64,000 bases of DNA from Anas platyrhynchos (lineage: Eukaryota; Chordata; Aves; Anseriformes; Anatidae): NCBI RefSeq assembly GCF_047663525.1, contig NC_092587.1, positions 38,245,001 to 38,309,000 of the forward strand, given 5' to 3'. A model generated the notes under the pieces. It saw only the letters and a list, made by a program, of their open reading frames with translations, was not told the origin of the DNA and did no database searches. Made by a program: the position numbers and the translations under genes. Shown in pieces: positions 28,254 to 43,133 of the stretch (position 1 is its first letter; each line of letters starts with the position of its first letter).

Positions 28254-29747
28254 GTGTTTTCAGTGGTAAGAATGTTTTTGCAGGATAAAGCCTCTTGCCT
28301 GTGTCTATGCCAGTAAATAGGAAACAGGCAGGGCAGAGATCACGATCTGGTTCAAGGTGACTATGAAGCACATAGTGCGCTCTTGCCCAGTCCTGGCTAG
28401 TGCATATCCATGCTCTTGCAGCCCGTCCCCTGCCAGGGACCATTTCCACCAGGCAGCCTGACATCCCCTTGTTGAGAGGGCAGTGAGTTCGGGGCTGCAG
28501 ACAGGACCAGTGCCACGTCATCTGGCCCGTAGCATGGAGAATGAGCCCTTGGACTGTTCTAGTTAGTGGCATGGGCACTGCTTTTCAGACAACAGCAAAA
28601 TATTTATTAAAAGTTATATCAGATTTATGGTTTCAAACAACTTGTTTATCCATTTTCTTTCCAAAGCCTAATAGCCGGAAAGATGAGAACACATTATGTG
28701 CTCCAAATGGGTACGCAGCCTGAATTAGTGGGACCTTGCAACACCAGCCCCACCTATGTTTCTCGTAACAGAAAGCATAAAAGGTTGTTTTCAGCTGATT
28801 TCATTACAGTAATTTAATTGGCTTATCCTAAAACCCTGTGTTTGGCTGAGGTGACTCACTGTAGCCATACCAATTTCTCTCCATTCACAGGGGAACAGCT
28901 AAGATGTTAGGCAGCTTAGATGTAGCATAGATGTTAGACACCTAGCTAGAGACAGCTAGAAAAGGAGTTGGAAATTCCATGTCTGTGAAGGAAGAAAGGA
29001 TATCCCATCACTGATGTTGTGACTGGATACATTTTCTGCAGCAACTTAGCAATGGTCCAAATGCTCCGTCAGTGGGCCAAGGCTTGATGCTCAGTGGTAT
29101 TTGTGATCTTGTTCCGCTTACTTGCTCAAAGAGACCTGCTAATTTATCAGAATGAGCAGAATGGGCAAAAGTCTCCTTTACACCCTGTTAGAGGTTGTTC
29201 AGAACAAAGGCACTTCTGTGCTTTTCATATGTGAGGCACCTTGTTAAAATTCTCCTCAAGAACTGCAGCTATTACTAATTAAACTTCCTTACCATCAAAG
29301 TAGTCACATAAATCAGCCACACAATAATGGTTCTATGAAAAATACTTTATCGAGCCTTCTGAACACACTTTAATGCAGTGCCACTGAAAAATAACAGAAG
29401 ATCAACAACTTTGTTTCCTTTGGTCAAATACTAAACCAACCAGCTAGGTGAAAAGCAACTTTGTTTTTATATCTAAAGCTTTGATGCAACCAACAGTCCT
29501 GAATACAGTACATGATGAATTCAGCTTCTGCCAAAGACATACTCATAGGCAAGTGAACTCAAACTCCAGCCTTACTCCTCTATAAGACTCGTGTCTTGCT
29601 CTCAAATGCCAGTCTCAGATGTGTCACAGCACGTGCTGGGATGTACCTGCTATGCTATAGATATCTTTGGTGATATTTCTTGTCAATGCTATTTTTTATC
29701 ATCTTGTTTCTACAGCCTCCTTTCTGCTATTCTCTTCTGGTTTGTTG

Positions 29748-29774
29748 ATGTTGTTTGTTTGTTTGTTTGTTTTT
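29748..29774. repeat. (GTTT)n microsatellite
   Basis: Six GTTT units ending in TTTTT. A run of 18 T follows at 29805-29822. Confidence 0.93.
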
Positions 29775-32700
29775 ATTCACAGTTCCTGAAGACCAAAACT
29801 ATACTTTTTTTTTTTTTTTTTTAATTTTCTGCAGTACCCCATTCTGCAGAGTTTCTGATTCATAACTGCCTGGAATTGGGTGTACTATTTAAATTAACAT
29901 TAAATTTGGCCCTGATTCTTCTGTGGGCTGAACACCAGCTATCTTAGTCTTGAGCACCATCTTTGCCCTAACGCAGATTCCCATTACACGTATTTTTTTC
30001 TCCCTGTCCTGACCTGTTCCATATTGCTGATGTCTTCAAGTTCTCTCTCAAGAAATCTGGGTATAAATTAAGTCATGGAAAACCAGAACAGTTTAAATAT
30101 GCCCAGAAGTGTTTTACCTACCTCTGCTTAAGATCCGAGTAGTAGAATGGTCAAATGAAGATGACTGAGGTTTCTTTCTCTTTCATTTTGATTAATGTCT
30201 TTTCCCACTTGACAGAGATCAAGGCAGCTGGTCTGGTTTCTCGGCTTCAAGACACATAAAACATCTTAATTTCCTCTGTTACCTATTTTTCATATGGTGC
30301 CAGTGTCTGCATCTTCTGGGGCTTTACAAAGAGGACACATATGCAAAATCATCCAGTTGAAAGAGTAATATTGTCTTGATTTAAGGATATGGCATCTAGA
30401 GAAACACCATTTAAATTAACAGGGAAGCATCTGTTCCCAGACTGGCTCTGTGTAAGAAAGTAGAAGTTGAGAAATTCTCTAATGAGAAATTCTTTGAAGA
30501 TCTACACTTTGGTATAACATTACTGAAAGAAAGTTTAGACCCTGTGAAATATATGTCAACATTGCGGCTCATTTCCATCAGCCCAGGATTGCTTCCAATG
30601 TCTTCAAAAGAAAAAAAAAAATAAAATGGGGTTTGGAAGATTTTTTAAAAAATTAGTAGAATTTTGGAGGCTGCTTCTGCACAAAATCATACCAGCAGGT
30701 GAGAAAGAAGTCAGAGCTGTTTAGTAAATGGAAAATTTATGCACAGCAAAGGAGAGGCTATTTCACAACATTCACAGATATGCTAGAGCTTTCTGGATGT
30801 ACACACAAGCTGTGGATAAGTAACCTTCTTCCCGCATATGGAAAAAGTAGGTGTGCTTTGGCGAGAGAAGCACTGACTAGCACAATTTACAAACTGATAG
30901 AACTGCTGAAATCAACACCAATCATTTCTGGAAAGCAAACAAACTTGTGAGATGACAGATATAGCAGGGATCACAATGATACTGATCTGATCTCCACCCA
31001 TCCTGCCTGTGTAACTATAAAATAAACCAAAGGGGAAAATCAAAACAAGTTGCCTCTAAGAGCAATGGGATTTCTTCTTTTGACCAGTGCCAGCTAACGG
31101 ACCCCCACAAGAAAACAAAAGAAATTGTTTATAGTTTTTAAAATATTTTCCATTTTTGAAGTTGCTCACAAATGAGTTCCCTAAAAGAAAAAAGAAAGAG
31201 GGGAACCGATTATGCAGGCTAAGCTAAAAGCAAAAAAGAGCAAAAGCTCCATCTATAGTGAGAAAAAGTGTTCCTGGAGATATAGCAGATTGTTTTGGGG
31301 GAGTGCTCTGCTGCATTCATTTCTGTAAGAAGGCAGCAGCCAAATCCACAGGATTTTCACCAACCAAATGTGCTCTGCAGCCATTGAGGTAAACCTGGAA
31401 ATACCTTTGAGAGGTGGAGTAGTTCTTGTATCCCACATTTCCCCCAGAAGCATACTCTGACAGTGCAATGCCCAAATAGTTCCAGCTAATCTGAGACACC
31501 AGATAGACAAACCCAATTTAGATACTCCTTAAAACCAGCAACAATTTCATAACATACGAGTACAGAGTCTCAGTGCTCTCCACCTTCTTTCTGGCTGAAC
31601 TTTGAGCAGCCTGTTCCCCTCTTAAAGTCTATACTCAAAACATAAACACCCAGTTTAGCCTTGAGCAATGACCAGAAGTAACACCACAGACCAAAAAAGG
31701 CCCTAGCCATCACTACCTTTAAAGGCCCCACATGTCCCATGAGAAATTCCTTCAGTTCTGTCATGCAGCTGACTGGACATGCAGCAGAAGCAGTATTTAA
31801 ATTAAAAGACATAAAGCAGTATAAAATTAAAAGTCTCCTTCTGATTGTGCCTTTGGACCAGTCAACTTCTCCATATATGAAGGCTTGAGTTCTACAGCCA
31901 CATTTCACATCCTTGGGGCAGTCATAAACCCCTGTCACTCTCTTTGGTGAATTTTCCAGAATACGTGGGATCTGACTATCATTGGAATCAACCAAAAAGT
32001 TCAACAGATAGGGAACAATGTTCAATGAGCAAGCTTATTAACCTTGTTCCTTCAAGAAACTTGGTTAAAAATGTTTCCTTTTTGCTGCATTGAGAACGAT
32101 AATGCCCAAAGAAGAGCTTGAAGTCCAAATGACACCCTAAGCTCATTTGAGTTATTATTAGGCCACAGTTCAGAGCGTGAACCCCGCCTGTGTAGCAAAG
32201 ACAGCAAGCTATTTCAAATCAGAAGGCCACCAAGGGGCTGAATGTCTCCTTCCTTCTGCACAGCACGTGCTGAGCCTGGCACAAAGGGAGATCTGCCACT
32301 GCTGCTGCTTCTGCTCTTGTTGCTGCCTGTACCCAGCCTCTAAAATGCTCCTGCAGTTTCTCAGATTTCTCTTCAATAGCTCTGATTTTGCCACCCTGCA
32401 GAAGAGAGGATGATCAAGGGAACTACATCTCTTTTCAAAGGGATGTGATTAGTCCCCAAGAGAGGAAAAAAGCTGTCATCAGGACTCACACTGTGTGGTG
32501 GAAGAGACTGGGCTGCATGCCAGAGTGCTGTTAATTCTACCTAGAAACGTATTAAATTCTGGGTCACTGTTCTGGACATGGAAGCCTTTTCCTTCTTCCA
32601 CATTTCTAGCAGAGCTCTGGAGTTTTTGGCAATGTTTTGAGCATTGTGCTCTATAAAGCAGTGTTAAATACTGCACATTTATAGCCAGGAAACACTTCTA

Positions 32701-33308
32701 AGTCCCCTTATGTCAATTAGCTACTTCCTCTGCAAAGTCATAAGCAGATGCATGAGAGTTGCTCTCCAGGAACATATTTGCTAACAGGTGCATTATTAGG
32801 AAGGAAAGAAGCTGTTTACATTAACAGAAAGATCCCTTCAAAACCACTCATCCAGTGTTTTCTGCCTGCTGCTGGCCCTGCTGTTGCCTCTCACTTTTCA
32901 CCCACACATGTTGGATAATTAGGGGTTCAAATGATGCATGAAGGGCCTCTGCTTCTAGTGACTCATAGCTTCAGGGATTATCCAAGATTACCAGAAGGCT
33001 TATGATTCCCTCTGGCCCAGAAGAGAAGCTGTCTCTAATGCACTGGTCTTCATAGATGCTGTAAGATTAAAATTACAAGGACTGCTGACAGTAATGATAA
33101 ATTACAGCAAGCCAGGTCTTCGGCTGGTATAAACAGGGGCAGCTTCACTGAAGGCAGCTGAGCTTTGCCAAATTGCACCAAAATTACAATTGATGATCTA
33201 GCCCATTACAAACAACCGCTTCACAATGGCTTTTTTTCCTTTCCACTGTAACTCCGTTTCTTTCTTACTGTGCTCCCTCTCTCAGGGTGCAGAGGGCCAA
33301 AGGCAGGC

Positions 33309-33348
33309 TTTTGTTGTTGTTGTTTGTTTGTTTGTTTGTTTTGTTTTT
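33309..33348. repeat. (GTT)n/(GTTT)n tract
   Basis: Four GTT units followed by five GTTT units and GTTTT. Confidence 0.93.
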
Positions 33349-35165
33349 CCCTATGTTTAGATCACCAGACTTATGGATTTAAACAAACACAAGACAATCT
33401 CAGGCTGGGCTGACCTGGACTTGATTTTTAGTGAAGTCTGTTTTGGTGTGGGGCCAACAACCACTGATTTGTTTTCAACCCCAGCATTACAGCAACCTTC
33501 ACATTCAACCTGTACTCTGTATCCATTCAGATCATGGATTATATTCTTATGATAAGACAGTATTATTATTTCTAGTTCCACAGTCAATGGGCAATAAAGC
33601 ACTCAAGCTGGAAGAGATGAGCTATATATACTATAGTGTTTTCAAGTGTAGTGTACACACTTGGAAACCTGATAAAAAAAAAAGAAGAAGAAAAAAAAAA
33701 AGTTTGGGGGGTTGCAAGAAACTGTTGCAGAACTTGGAGTAAATTAGTGTGAAATAATGCAGCGTGACATGAGAAATACACTGGCACAGTCCTGTACTCT
33801 TCTATGGGAGAGAGAGACAATCTGTCTTGGTCTTGTTTCACAAAGGGGAAAGATTAAAACAAATTAAAAGGCTTTCCTGGCCTCAGGTTACAAGCTGGAC
33901 ACACCTACACATGGATGCAAGCAATCTAGAGGTGTTTTCAGATTTTGAGGATGAGTTAACCTGCCAGTTCAGTTGGACCAAAAACTTTTCAGAAATGGCA
34001 ATGAGTGCACAGAACAAGTGTACAGATGAATCATTTGATCTTGTTACCAGTTCTGTGCTGAGTCTAACAACTTCAGAACGACATGGATGCTGCTCTGTTG
34101 GATAACTTGGCCCTTTCCCTCTAGGGACAGCCAACACATGGATATATCTTGCCCCATTTGAAATATCCTAACACACTGCATGCTTAATGAGAAGAAGCAT
34201 GGTGTGTCAGATCTATACCAGATGAGGACATTCCTTCAGGGGAAAGCGTTTGGCCCTCATGTTTTCTTTGGACATTTTGCAAGTCTCCAGTTAACTGAGG
34301 AGCCTAAGTCTCATTTAAAAATGATGCACAGCAGAACAACATCATGCAAGGAAATGTGGTGCAGAGATGACAAAACGAGCTCACCCAAGCTACAGTTCAG
34401 AAATGTGTGTGAATACCAGGGCAGACCTCAGCAATGCAGCCAGGTCAGCAAGATGAAGCCGAGCTGACGTGCTCTACCCCGAGCTGGGGTACAGCATGGG
34501 CAAGGTGCCCCAACTCCTCTCACTGCTGGAAATAGCGTGGTGCCTGCTACATCAGGTACCCCTTCGTCATTCTCACTGAAGTGTTATCCTTAGGCTTTGA
34601 CATTTCAGGGAAGGTGTCCTAGAGTCACATTGGTGTTTTTGCAAATGTTATTCTTCAGACTTAACCAGGCAGTCTCTATTACTGCCTCAGCAACTGATAT
34701 AGGGCCTGAGCAAAGGAAAGATTATGGAATTTGGCCCAGAGCCCTTTTATATGCACTTCTATGGGTAATTTAATAGCTGTATTATAAAATGTTAATGTTA
34801 GTATAAAAATCTGGGGAATTTCAGGCCCAAACTGGGTTAACTTTTTTCTTTTACCCTCTTTCCTCTTGAGAAGCTTGTTTTCTTTTTATTGCATTCCAGT
34901 AACGAGAGACCATTTCACACAGGTACATCTGCAATATGTTACAGGCAGCACAGAATATTAAAACAACCTGTGCTACTGCTAGTGAAACTAATAAGGGAGG
35001 TAAAACTTTTCTCAGGCTGAAAGAAAAAAGGTGCATATAGCAGGAACTCCATTACCGAACTACATTACTGATGGTAGTGCACTGAACACCAAAGTCATTT
35101 CCAGCTCATGGTCTTGAACATGGTCATGGTCAACTCCACTACTCAAAGAGAAAGCTGGGTGAAGT

Positions 35166-35187
35166 TGTTGTTGTTGGTGGTGGTGGC
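35166..35187. repeat. (GTT)n(GGT)n short tract
   Basis: GTT units followed by GGT units, about 22 bases. Confidence 0.85.
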
Positions 35188-38100
35188 CAGGCAGTTCACA
35201 TGAGGTTATGTTTAAATATGGATCAGGGTTTTGAAACAAAACAGTAAGTTAAGATAATAAAAATGGGCAGAATATAAAGCAGAGGGACAGGAAGTTTATA
35301 CATTAACCTTACTTACTGCAGAGAGAGGGGCAAACCTGTCTATCCTAATCCTGTGAATCAACATGAGCGTGAAAGTTCACCTCCAGTGTTATTGAGTTCA
35401 TGCTCGGCAAAGGATCAGCTGTGAAATAGATTACAAAGCCAGGAGTGAGAAAACAATTCAGCTGAGAAATGAAGAGGTGAAAGGGGAAAAATGAGCAGAA
35501 GGAACAGAAAGGGGGAGTGGGAAGGGTAGCTGAGTGAAAGAAGCCAGAGAAACAGAGAAAAAGAGCCAAATGGAAAAACAAACAAATAGTTTCTTTTTTG
35601 GTTAGGGCTGTAGGAATTCCTGCTCCCCAGAAAAATTACCGTTTCCAGATTTATTTATTTTTTATTTCAAATTGGAAGGAAAAGTCAGAAGGACAAAAGA
35701 AATTTATAATGGAATTTTGGTAAAAAATTGCTTTTTGCGGTTCTGGCCACCCACCTGCTTACCAGACTGGCTCCCAGCACGATTTCTGACAGAATTAACA
35801 CATTCCACCAAAATGTCACTGTCCAGTGGAAAGTGGCTCACTGGAAATACTCTGTCCAGCTGTATATCCTGTCGCTGCTGTTTCGAGATATATAGGTACC
35901 CAAGGGGAGCTTGGCTTCAGGAATAAGAGCACAATATGGCCTGCTTGTGCACATAACTTTCCCGTTTAGATTTCAAAAGGGAAGTTACTAATGTGCAGTC
36001 CAGCTTTCTGAAAGCAAAGAAGCAAATCTGTTTTATTGTTGCGCCTATAGTGGTGAAGGGAGAAGGGGAAAATGTGAGAGGAAGAGGATAAGACAGACAC
36101 GTGTTCATTTAAATAATGTGTCTCCGCATGTGAGAGGAAATTCACAGAATTGGATTTATTCTGCAGCCTCCCGAAGGACTTATAGTTCCGTATTTGGTTC
36201 TCCCAATGCCAAGTGTCCTAGACCTTGTTATTTTTATTGTCAGTTTGGTAAACTACTTGCTTTCTGATAGTGGGTCGGTCAAGTCTCAAGTACTGAACTC
36301 TCTTGCAGCTGGCTCCTACCTTGTGTTCTTCCCCTGTGAAACTGGTACCTTGCATACTGGGAGAACAACACCATGGTGTCTTCCCAGTCTGTGAGCGCAG
36401 GCAAAGCTGTCTCTCTTTCCCACACTTTGACCCCTCAAAGTGCAGCCCTGGAAAGCTTTCACAGTTGCAGCCTCTGCCCAAGTTCTTAAAATCTTGATGT
36501 TTCTCCAGGGCAGGGAGTTGACATGGCTGGGGCATGAGGGCAGTGATGGATGTGTGCAGTAGTGGGGATGGAACAAGCCTGGGGGGGAGGATGGGATGTC
36601 AGCAGTGGCATCCTGAAAACAGGCTGAGCTTTAGCTGGGGAGCGCATAAGGGCAGTGGGAAACAGAGCACAAGGAGGGCTGGCAGTATGGATCTGGAGAT
36701 GGGGAGGTGTGAAGGAGGTTGGCGCAAGAAGTATTTTGGAGACTTGCTGATGGAAAAGTATGGGAAGAATAGGGTTGGGAAGGTCAACAGCTGGGTGAGA
36801 AGGGTACAGGGTCTGCTGGACTGTGAGGTTACACGGCACAATTCACCCCTACCCATGAACTCATCACATGAGACTCTTTGTTCCTTTTACTGTGTTTAAT
36901 TTTCTTGTAATTAAACATTACATTATCAGACCTAAGGTGGTCTGGAGTAGGGGATAAGCTGTGACCCAATACTGAAACCTAGTCACTATATTCAGAAACT
37001 GTGCTGAGGCTGGCACTGTGTCCCCTACCATGAAGCTTGTCAAAAAAAAGCAGACGTGCATCATCTCATGAATCCTTGCAGCTGCAGCTGGTCTTTGGGA
37101 CATATGCATTAGTGTACATGCAACGAGAGAAAAAAAAAGTATCCAGCTATGAAGAGTCACAGTACTCTGGCTTGAGAGCTTAGATGTCCACATCCCTGCC
37201 TTTGAAAGCAATCCAGACTCTGTGAATTCACTTGCATATATAGATATTTGGCAGATGCATCATAGAAAAATATGTGACTCCACTATACATCATTGACAGG
37301 TTAGTTTATCTAAGGTAAGGGACATAATGCTGGCCAAGAAGGCTTTTCTTTCTGCTGTATCAGTTCTTTGAAACTGATTTGGAAGTAGTTCAGATTTTCG
37401 TTCAGATTCAGTATTCAGTTGCAATAAATTTATTTTCAGTACCCCTTATATTTATGCTTCTTTCAGCCTGTTTTCCTTCCATTTGGCAATCAGTATGTGC
37501 AACTAACTGTTAGCTTTTGGACCTAGTTGCTGCAATGGGAAATGGATGAAGCCTTAAATTATGTTTGAGAGCTCGATCCCACTTGAATAAAATCAAAGAG
37601 AGCTTTCCAGTAACTTTAACATGAACAGCACAGAAATCAGAAATGAGGAGTATTTTATTGCTTCAAAATATCCAGGAAGTTCCATGGCCCTGAACTTCAG
37701 TAGATATATACCTCCAGGACGCAGAGATGGGATATAAGGCTGCTTTACCAGAATTCAGGCTTTAAATTTAAGCTATCGGGCATATTTACAATCAAAGGGA
37801 TGAATTCCACGCTTACACGCATATACCTTCTTGCAAGTCTCCTCTACTCAAGTCCTGTGCTATGTATAAGCACAAATTATGGTCTCCTATAGTTTATCTT
37901 CTAATAATCTGTTTTTTCATAGCTCCAGAACTTCTCAGGTGCCACATCCAGAAGCACTGTTATTGCACAGATAATGCAGGCACTCTGGGAAAACAGCCTC
38001 TTTGTACTAACAGAACAAGTCAGAGGCATCCTAAAAGATAGGTTAGTGCTATGCTGTTTGTAGCATCCTGCTGATTTGCACAAAAAAACCTCTGTTGATG

Positions 38101-41100
38101 CCCCACCGGTTTTTTGACCTTCAGCTGTGATCTCCCTGTAGGTAGAGACCCTCTCCTTTTAATTGTATGGAAACCCCTTAACCCTAGAGGCATACTAATA
38201 GGAGCTAAGGACAATCCTGACACTTTGTGAAGCTGCAAGTGTGAGGTGGTAGGACTTTTCCCTGTGGTGATTTGTACTTTCTCACACAAAAGGTCCCCCC
38301 AAAATTTGGCTGGACTCTTGCTGAGAATAAATGCTTACCATTGCAAATAAAAGCTGTGATTGAGACCTTAAAGCTTTACTGTTAGCCAGACAGACAGTTA
38401 TTCATTTGTACTTGATTTTTCATTAACTCCTTTTTTGCTGTTTAAGGGAATCTTCCCAGGGCTTTTTCTTGTTGTATTAACCCTAAGATCTTTATCTTCC
38501 ATGTGCTTTTCTTCTATATGAAGGGAAAAAGTGAAACCACATGAAACCGGGCAACGCACCAGAAAACATTTATGAAATTTCTGGTGAAGTGTTTTGGCAT
38601 AACTACATAACAATAACATACTATTTTCATTAACTTGAACAAACAAACCCAATAGATTATTAAAAAACAAAATGAAGAAGAAAGTACAGATGCGGTGTAA
38701 CTTTACACTTCGACAATGCGGAGGACAGATTTACCAGCTTGTTTACTGCTTCTCTTGATGAAGGAGAACAGGCTAACCCAAAAGCCATAGATAGAATCTA
38801 CAGCAAAGAATGTGGGGGGGAAATCCTAGTCTAAGTAGGTCGCACTGGTGCCAGTAAACCAAGAAGATCCATGGCACTGTTAAGGTTACAGCATTTGCAA
38901 TCTTTCAGCTGACATCTAGTTAAAGTTGACAATGGTCTATGTAATGGATGCTCAACAGAGAATTGAGGTCTCTCCTGAAGTGACAGGAGCATATTCCTCA
39001 TTTACCCTCCTGAAAGAATGGACGAATAATTTGTCCAGAAGTATTTTCCTTTGGGAAATACATCGTGCTGAATAATGCAAGAGCTGTTTCAGTGTTATAC
39101 AACATACAAGAGCATATGCTTTGTGCAATAGTTAGAGGGAGAAACTCACTTGAGTGAGGGATCAGCCCAAGAGTTCTCTACTGCTGAACTCAATTTAAGT
39201 TATGGAGATGATGGTGCCACACACACAAAAAAAAAGAAACTACTGCCATACAGTCTGCCTCAACCATAAGCAAGCCAGATTGGCACCAGAAGCAGTAAAG
39301 CCCCATTGTCTAACAAGGGAGATTATTTCATTGTAATTCTGAGGATAAATTTATCATCACGTAAAATTGCAAGCTGATTTATTTCATTAAGATCTCTGTG
39401 CTCTGTCACTGCAAGCTGTGATTGTTCACATACAGCTTACTCAGGCCACCTCTGTGCAGGACCACACTGGGGGACATAGACATATCCTAAACACACATGT
39501 GAGACCAGTTCCTTCCTTGAAGAAAGGACACAGGAAACAGGAGCTGAGAGAAAGAAGAAGCATCAACTCCACACAGCTCTGGCCCAAAGTCACAAAAGGA
39601 GAGGCAGAACCAAGAAGAACCAGGAGCTCAAAACTATATAGATGCAGATTGGTGGGCTAAGTAAATGAAAGCCAAAGGGTTCAGAGGTGAATGCTACAAG
39701 GTTGTGGATAAGGGAAGGAATGGACCGCTCATGGCCACAGCTGCTCTGCTCTTACATAAGTGGGAACGTACCCACCTCACTCCTCCCAGCGAGCCAGTCT
39801 CAGACCTTCTGAAGGCATTTATTTATGCTTGTTCGGAGTACTGGGTCTCATGAGACAATTAAAAAAGACTGACGGGGCATTTATAAAAGTCCAGCAGCTA
39901 TTTCAAATATGAGAGAACAAAGAGCAGGCTGGGATTCAGGGATCTCACAGTAAGAAAGCATTTGCAGGGAAGGAAGCGCAAGTGGGCTGTGTATCCTACA
40001 TTAAAGCAGATTAGTTGTGAAAGAGTGATGGGGTTTGTGCATTTTTTTTTCCTTCTCATGTCAACTTGTACATCTGTTAGACATTTGTGTACTAGTTTAT
40101 AACTAGAGGAGCTATTTAAGCTGGTAAGACATACAAATACCCCAAAGACAACAAGTATGTTAACATGTACAACTGTTATGAAACTGGCATTTTCTGCGCT
40201 AGGCCAAAAAATTATCATCATTGTGGTATTTCCATTAATTCAGAATGAATATAAATGTTGAAAATATTATCTTATTTCTCAGACAATGAAGATCAAAGCC
40301 ATAAAGTTTCTTATTTTCCTTTTAAATAGAGAAGGTGTTAGGCTTTCCACCGCACTTATTTCCAGCAGTGCCCCCTGAGCCATCTCACATCTTGTAGAAT
40401 ACCCTGATTTGCAAGGAAACTGTCCCACTCTTATACATGGAGGTATTTTGGAAGAGGGTTTTGTTTTTGTTTTAAATGCAGCCCTGCTGTTCCAGCTCAC
40501 GGTTTGTTTTCCCTAAGAGAAAAGAAAAACAACTAGAAAATTGGTAAGAGTTGCAGTATTCCAATTCCTATTTTCTGCCCTTTTAATTAATTATTGTGTT
40601 GCAAAGGTGGTTGACACTTCTTAAGGAGTAAAGTGAGCTGACCACTGTGAAGGAAAAGAGGCTGAAAACAGAAGAGAGGCAAAGTGTTAAGGTGTGAGAG
40701 GCAGAAAAAAAGACATGAACAAATTTAATCACCAAAGTCCATCACAGTGAGTCCTCTCCCCTTTCCTATCTAACCCAAAGTGTATGCACTTTGCTTAAGA
40801 AAGTTTTGCAGTACTGTAAAAGACTGAAATCTGTCCCTTATAACAGCTGGGTTGACTTAGGCTCCTGAGGGCAGAATGCTTGCTTTGAATCCCAGCCATG
40901 CAGGCAGGAGCTCCATGGAGGACAAGGTGGATGGACTGTGGCCATCTGTGCCCTCAGGACTCCCCCGCTTCTCTTGGAGGACAGCCAGCTTGCACCCCTA
41001 TCTCAGGTTTATGAATTCCTCTTCACCTCAGCCCCTAGCTTGGCAGTGCTGAGCATCATGATGCTAATTCCCTTGGTATGCTTGTCTTAAATCAAGTGGA

Positions 41101-43018
41101 AATAGAAAGGCTCTTCACACAACAGAGATCCAGAGGCAAACACATGAAGACCTGGCAGGTGCTTGCATGCTTCATCATGACTTGTGCTGGCCACAATGGT
41201 CTCCCATCCCAAAGGAAGAGGCTGTGAGTTGCCTATAGAGCTGTGCAGAGAAGTTCACCCCATTCTGACGAGGCTTTTCATGTCTCAGCTTTTGCTTTGT
41301 TACCAACTCAAAACTCACATCCTAAGGAAAGTCCTGAACCCCACAACAGCCTGGCTCCCCTTCCTCATTCATTAGATGGATCCTGACTGAGCTGCTGCCA
41401 AGGCTCCCAGAGCCCCAGTTTTCCTTCAGCCTCTGTTCTTGACAGATGGGAGGGAATGGGGAAGGGAGACCCCAGAGCACAGGGTACTTTGCCTCTACTG
41501 GACAAGTTGGAAGAAAGCTAGACATTTTGTGATGGAAACTTTTCTGCTTACCATCCATCCCCCAGCAAAGCAAGGCCATCCATGTGGAAAGTTTTGACTG
41601 TGACTAGTCAATAAAGAAACATGCTATTGAGTAATTGCTGCTCTGGCTTTATTTGCAGTTGTTGTCCTGCTTTTTGTGCAGTAATCAGAATACAGACTTA
41701 TGGGTCAGAAGTGGAAGGTGGGAGAGAGGGACTTAACTGTTTGAGCTTACCTTTATTTCTCATACTTGTAACTCAAATAAGATATCACCAGCCCCTTTTC
41801 TTATCTGTCTGCTTAGACCGTTCACCATTTCCAGCTGTGAACTAGCAGATAGCTAGGAATGGGTGGATGCTCATCTTGACCAAAACAGAGACATCAGAAG
41901 GAGACTGTAATAATGGTGAGAAGAGGAGATTCATTTTTAAGAAGATACTTGTGCTTGTCACAGTGGAATTAAGAAATCTTATTCCTCTCACTTGATATAT
42001 GGCATGTTCCTACTCTTGTACATCTGTCTGGATATGTACATAAGCAGTGCACTTTCAAAGTGTCCTTGAGAGTGGCTCATCTTTTGTGCACTAGTTACAG
42101 GATGATAAAGTCTCTGTAATAATCATTTATTGTTTCCAATTTCCATCTGTATCCGGGTGTAATGTTCACAGACTCAAAAAGCTGGAACAGGCAGGTATGG
42201 GCTAAGTAGCCCACCTGGCTCCACTTATCCCTCTTTCAAATTAGAGGCAATGTAACCCAAAACCTCTATCTTCTGCTTTTTAACATTTCACACAAACTCA
42301 TTTGGGAAATTTATTGTGGCTTTAAAAAGATCTGACTTTTTTATTTGGTGCGTCACACTGCAAGAACAGTACAGTACCTGTTAGCCAGATGGTACAGGAA
42401 TAACAGGCCAAAAGGTACCAGATTTCTTATTTAGAGTCTGCTGTGAAACATACATATCAGATTCAGGTGATATTAATGAAAAAATAATGCTGGAAAAGTT
42501 ACAAGCCATTATTCCATGCAGAAATGGCATTTTTCCCCTTTTACAAGCACTCTCCAGTTAAATAAGCTTTGAACTTTCAGATCTTTCTGTTTGCAGGGGT
42601 TTGCTTGTAACAGTCATGTAGCCAATATGACGACAAGCTTGGAAGAGGCCCAGGTATTTTTAATCAGTGAGACCATGCTGCAGTGTATGAAACAGATTTA
42701 AACTGCTTTTGCCTTCACATGACCAAAATTTTCTCTAACAGTATAAGATCAGCGTAACCAACTGACCAAATTCCAGCAAAATTTACTGCTCCTTAGCAGG
42801 CTAGGCTGCATTATAACCTTAATTGTCAGCCCTAATAGGATCTTGCAAGGCTTTTACGAAAATCAATTTAGTTTTAGAGATTGTAAATGGTGTGGCAGCT
42901 CTGTCCGGGTGAGCGCTATCAAACTGCTTTACTGTCATATCAAAATTAATATCCAGTTTTCTTTCTCGTTGGCACTAAACCAGACCAGATGTTTGCTTTG
43001 AGTTTGTAAACCCCTTGC

Positions 43019-43133
43019 ATCGGGGACAAACAGGATGAAAGTCACGGGGTAGAACAACCCCAGCGCCGGCGCTCAGAGCCAGGCGGTCCCCACCCCACTG
43101 TGCACGTCCCTCCCGCGGGGCGCTCCGCTTGCT
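43019..43133. promoter_or_regulatory. CpG-dense patch, candidate promoter or enhancer
   Basis: About 11 CpG within roughly 112 bases, against near-absence of CpG in most of the window. It contains the 12-base palindrome AGCGCCGGCGCT (43062-43073), CCCGCGGG (43112-43119) and, on the minus strand, a GGGGTGGGGA Sp/KLF-like box. CpG stays above background over about 42900-43335. No exon can be tied to it, so it may be an enhancer, an unannotated non-coding RNA promoter, or an alternative promoter of a neighbouring gene. Confidence 0.4.

Larger units (their letters stand above)
22835..31200. other. Non-coding stretch, 22.8-31.2 kb
   Basis: Contains poly(A), GA and GTTT tracts and a fragment at 29903-29920 (AAATTTGGCCCTGATTC) of the ancient-repeat type. 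The longest frame, 173 codons at 22997-23518, has no family resemblance. The slightly GC-richer 28360-28540 has no exon I can support. Confidence 0.65.
31201..42900. other. Non-coding stretch, 31.2-42.9 kb
   Basis: Two adjacent minus-strand frames at 31253-32025 are not recognised (see rejected items). A GC-richer patch at 36300-36850 opens frames on both strands without coding signature. The rest shows only short simple tracts and a weak ancient-repeat phrase at 34700-34740. Confidence 0.65.

Noticed and set aside
28138..28578. 146-codon minus-strand frame
   Set aside because: It spans the A26 run as a phenylalanine stretch and has no known domain.
31253..32025. Adjacent minus-strand frames (87/60 and 151 codons) that look somewhat protein-like, one with a CMTELKEFL stretch recalling the end of a tetraspanin loop
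   Set aside because: I could not extend the resemblance: no CCG motif, no following TM4 pattern and no splice context. A decayed retrocopy cannot be excluded; a protein search of both frames would settle it.
32923..32940. GGGGTTCAAATGATG, resembling a tRNA B box
   Set aside because: It lacks the CC ending, an A box at the right distance and an acceptor stem.
36218..36899. Cluster of frames up to 121 codons on both strands
   Set aside because: GC-richer DNA with fewer stops; simultaneous frames on both strands without codon or domain signal argue against a gene.
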